Assembly (NCBI GenBank): GCA_011053145.1
Contig: DRLC01000308.1
Location: forward strand, 1-33,000
From: Planctomycetota bacterium
GTDB lineage: Bacteria > Planctomycetota > UBA1135 > GCA-002686595
Direction of reading: 5' to 3'
DNA length: 33,000 nt
The notes below the pieces were generated by a model. The model searched no databases and was not told the DNA's origin. It was given only the letters and a program-made list of their open reading frames with translations. The translations under genes were made by a program, and so were the position numbers. Below, piece by piece: positions 30,900 through 33,000 of this stretch. Each line of letters begins with the position of its first letter. Position 1 is the first letter of the stretch.

Positions 30900-31228
30900 G
30901 GTGCTCGAGACCCACCCGGCCGAAGCCGCGCGGCCCCTTCATTCCAGCAACATCGGCCCCCCGAAGGAACCGAAGAGGCCGACTCCCGCCGAATCCGGGA
31001 CGCCGAAACGCCCAATCGAGCCGGACACGCCCCCCCATCGGCCCGGAGGCTTCCGCAGCGGGCGCACGCGAGCCCGTCCTCGACACCAAGCTCACCCGCC
31101 CGGAGACCGCCCGGCACCGGGATGCCTACGGGATCCTTCCAGACCCCCGATCGTGACCGCGAAGCGGTCCACCGAACGGGGCCGAGGCCTGCTCCAGAGC
31201 GAAGAGACCTTCGCGCCCTCCTACGCCG
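30900..31228. other. 329-base intergenic region upstream of ftsK
   Basis: No gene is supported here; open frames on both strands are arginine- and proline-rich shadows. It should contain the ftsK promoter on the minus strand, but I cannot identify one with confidence. A small hairpin (GACCGC-GAA-GCGGTC, 31155-31169) lies about 60 bases past the stop of the small membrane protein and has no T-tract. Confidence 0.6.
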
Positions 31229-31801
31229 TCAGGACTTGACCTGGGGAAGAAGCTCGTCGGAGAGTTCGAGTGGGTCGTAACTTCCGGGGCGGTTCTTCGC
31301 GAGGTAACTCCACATGCGGAGAACCCCGACCGCCAGGAGCAGGAGGCAATCGAACAGAAGCCAACCGTTGTCCTTCACCAATCCGTAGTACGCACCGAAA
31401 AGGGCTCCCACGCCGCCGATCAAGCAGAGGACCAGGGTCAGCGTGTAGCCGAAGTGGGACATGCCCCGCGTGTAGCGCACGGAGGGGTTCGCCGCGGCGA
31501 GGGCCCGGTGGAGCTCGCGGAGGAACGGAACGTAGATCGCGCTGCGATCCTCGAAGGCTGCCAGCCCCTTGAAGTGCGTGTTCGTCAGCTTGAGCTTCTG
31601 CTTTGCCCTTCCGCGCAGCACCGTGCGGTGCAGGTTGCGCTGGTAGCGCGTCGGGACAAACTTGAGTTCGACGCGCTCGACGTCCGCGAAATCGAACCCG
31701 CCGCACTCGCCGCCGGAGTCCGTCCACTCCACGCAGCGCGGAGAGAGCGTGTACCTACGCTCCTTCTGGAACAAGTCGCGGCGCTGGCAGTACTCGGTCA
31801 C
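31229..31801 (-). CDS. Small membrane protein with possible PH-like N-terminal domain
   Basis: I do not recognise a named family for this 190-residue protein. Residues 1-110 are soluble and beta-rich in appearance (RYTLSPRCVEWTDSGGECGG, DFADVERVELKFVPTRYQRN, AIYVPFLRELHRALAAANP), recalling membrane-associated PH-like domains. Two hydrophobic helices follow: TLTLVLCLIGGVGALFGAYY and WLLFDCLLLLAVGVLRMWSY. The C-terminus is short and polar. The start is GTG at 31801. It stands alone between coaB and ftsK on the minus strand. Function is unknown. Confidence 0.75.
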   Translation of the reverse strand: MTEYCQRRDLFQKERRYTLSPRCVEWTDSGGECGGFDFADVERVELKFVPTRYQRNLHRTVLRGRAKQKLKLTNTHFKGLAAFEDRSAIYVPFLRELHRALAAANPSVRYTRGMSHFGYTLTLVLCLIGGVGALFGAYYGLVKDNGWLLFDCLLLLAVGVLRMWSYLAKNRPGSYDPLELSDELLPQVKS

Positions 31802-31913
31802 GGGATAAGGAGAGGAACTCGCTCGAGCTCCGTTCCTACTGTTCTACGAAACCCTGGTTTGCGGGCAAGCGGGCAAGGGGATGGACGTGGACCGCGGGAC
31901 GCAGCGCCCACGG

Positions 31914-32579
31914 TCACCGACGTGGAACCGGGAAACGTCCGGCATCAGGACGCGCGAGTCGGACGAGGCGCTTCGCGATCGACCGCTTCGTGCGGTCTTC
32001 GAGGCGTAGACTGGATCCGTCCCGACCCAGAATCGTGACGGTGGAACGGTCGGCGCGCAGGGCCGAGGCGTCGTTCAGGACGATGAAGTCGGCGCCCTTG
32101 GCCTCGAGCTTGCGACGAGCGCGGGCGAGGCCACGGCCCGTTTCGAGGGCGAAGGCGACGACGAGCCGTTCTCCCTTGCGACGCGCCACGGTGGCGACGA
32201 GATCGGGATTGCGCACGAGCTCGATCGTCGCTCGCTCGGCTCCACCGTCCTTGGCACGCCACTTGGACCGCAGACGCCGGGCGGGCCGCCAATCCGCGAC
32301 CGCGGCAGCCATGAAGAGCGCATCGGCCTGCGCGAACTCCTCCCGCAGCGCGGCGAGCATCTCCCGCGCACTCGTCACGTCCACACGCCGAACACCGGGC
32401 GGCGTGGGGAGGTGGACCGGACCCGCGATCAAGACGACCTCGTCTCCCCGATCGGCCGCGGCGCGCGCGATCTCGAAGCCCATCTTCCCGCTCGACTCGT
32501 TGCCGAGGAAGCGTACGGGGTCGATGTGCTCGAAGGTGGGTCCGGCGGTGACGACGACGCGGCGCTGGGCGCGTGCCAT
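31914..32579 (-). CDS. coaB: Phosphopantothenate--cysteine ligase domain protein (separate CoaB)
   Basis: This 221-residue protein corresponds to the CoaB half of the usual CoaBC fusion. It couples 4'-phosphopantothenate with cysteine using a nucleotide triphosphate, in coenzyme A synthesis. The dinucleotide-like start VVVTAGPTFEHIDPVRFLGN and NESSGKMGFEIARAA is typical, followed by AAAVADWRP, ELVRNPDLVATVA, VAFALETG and FIVLND. It starts with ATG 4 bases after the stop of the CoaC-type gene, so the two enzymes are made as separate, coupled chains. Confidence 0.93.
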   Translation of the reverse strand: MARAQRRVVVTAGPTFEHIDPVRFLGNESSGKMGFEIARAAADRGDEVVLIAGPVHLPTPPGVRRVDVTSAREMLAALREEFAQADALFMAAAVADWRPARRLRSKWRAKDGGAERATIELVRNPDLVATVARRKGERLVVAFALETGRGLARARRKLEAKGADFIVLNDASALRADRSTVTILGRDGSSLRLEDRTKRSIAKRLVRLARPDAGRFPVPRR

Positions 32580-32583
32580 GGGC

Positions 32584-33000
32584 TCAGCCTCCGAGCGTGT
32601 CGGAGAGGGCCTCGAGGATTGCCGCGGGCTCCATCATCCGGCCCTTGCCCTCGTCGCCACAGGCGAGGTGCCCCGCGACGGGTTCGAGGATTCGCCAGCC
32701 GTCGGCGCGCAGCGTCTCCGCATTGCGCTGGACGACCGGCGCCGCCCACATCTGCGGATTCATGGCCGGCACGAGCACGCGCGGCGCGCCGGCCGGATAG
32801 GCGAGCGCCAGCGTCGAGAGCAGGTCGCCTGCGAGCCCGAGAGCAAGTCTGGCGACGAGGTCCGCCGTCGCGGGAGCGACGAGCAGGAGTTCTCCCCATC
32901 CGGCCAGTTCGATGTGGTCCATCGCGCCGCGGCGCTCGGGGCCGAACTCGGTGCAGGCGGCGGGCTCGCCGGTCAAGGCCTCGAAGAGCTGCGGCGAAAC
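32584..33000 (-). CDS. coaC: Phosphopantothenoylcysteine decarboxylase (separate CoaC), N-terminus outside the window
   Basis: The visible 138 residues are the C-terminal part of a flavin-dependent decarboxylase that turns 4'-phosphopantothenoylcysteine into 4'-phosphopantetheine. VSPQLFEALTGEP, GELLLVAPATADLVARLA, the PAMNPQMW motif and the substrate clamp GHLACGDEGKGRM (with its conserved Cys) are all present. The frame is open to the window edge, so the start lies beyond base 33000. It ends in a stop instead of continuing into the CoaB domain. Confidence 0.93.
   Translation of the reverse strand, partial: VSPQLFEALTGEPAACTEFGPERRGAMDHIELAGWGELLLVAPATADLVARLALGLAGDLLSTLALAYPAGAPRVLVPAMNPQMWAAPVVQRNAETLRADGWRILEPVAGHLACGDEGKGRMMEPAAILEALSDTLGG

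Noticed and set aside
30900-31228. Possible small genes between ftsK and the small membrane protein
   Set aside because: Frames on both strands are Arg/Pro-rich, start without ribosome sites and overlap real genes.

Overview
The window is about 33 kb of GC-rich DNA. It is almost entirely housekeeping and cell-envelope genes, with no phage, plasmid, IS element or CRISPR array visible. The best fit is a Gram-negative-type bacterium of the Planctomycetota. This is inferred from several things: TonB-like membrane proteins ending in squalene-cyclase-type repeats, a TPR protein with a planctomycete-style N-terminus, many GTG starts with weak or absent Shine-Dalgarno sequences, long acidic linkers in membrane proteins, and outer-membrane proteins (two porins and an LpxR-like deacylase). 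The species cannot be named from the sequence alone.

Layout. 1-2827: two tandem near-identical repeat-protein genes, each followed by a very long palindrome. 2840-4425 (minus): rpsT and a TPR protein. 4611-7510 (plus): def, ribF, tRNA-Phe, a DUF971 protein, arfB and an unknown protein. 7817-10287: two tandem porin paralogues with strong terminators. 10386-11680 (minus): a zinc-ribbon membrane protein and a polytopic membrane protein, translationally coupled. 11762-13501: an SDR convergent with folE and a 6-pyruvoyl-tetrahydropterin-synthase-type gene. 13647-14391: a small ferredoxin and a DUF2203 protein. 14513-19824 (plus): a tightly packed set of S41 protease, tsaD, larB, carA and lpxR-like. 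19856-30899 (minus): a probable 11-kb operon in the order ftsK, motorless FtsK-like gene, rimO, pgsA, pgpA, SpoIIE-like protein, mazG-like, priA. 31229-33000 (minus): a small membrane protein and separate coaC and coaB genes.

The most striking items are as follows. (1) A membrane protein directly downstream of ftsK has FtsK's architecture (N-terminal membrane helices, acidic linker, C-terminal gamma winged helix) but no ATPase motor. Its linker contains seven 72-bp tandem repeats, and charge-reversing substitutions sit at the expected KOPS-reading positions. (2) A HAMP/SpoIIE-type phosphatase has lost two of the four conserved metal-binding aspartates. (3) A family of about 87-nt palindromes follows the duplicated genes, with compensatory base changes between copies. 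(4) A pterin gene pair has a CX5HGH (PTPS-II type) enzyme and lies next to an SDR. I do not see a clear new defence or mobile system; the motorless FtsK partner is the strongest candidate for undescribed biology.
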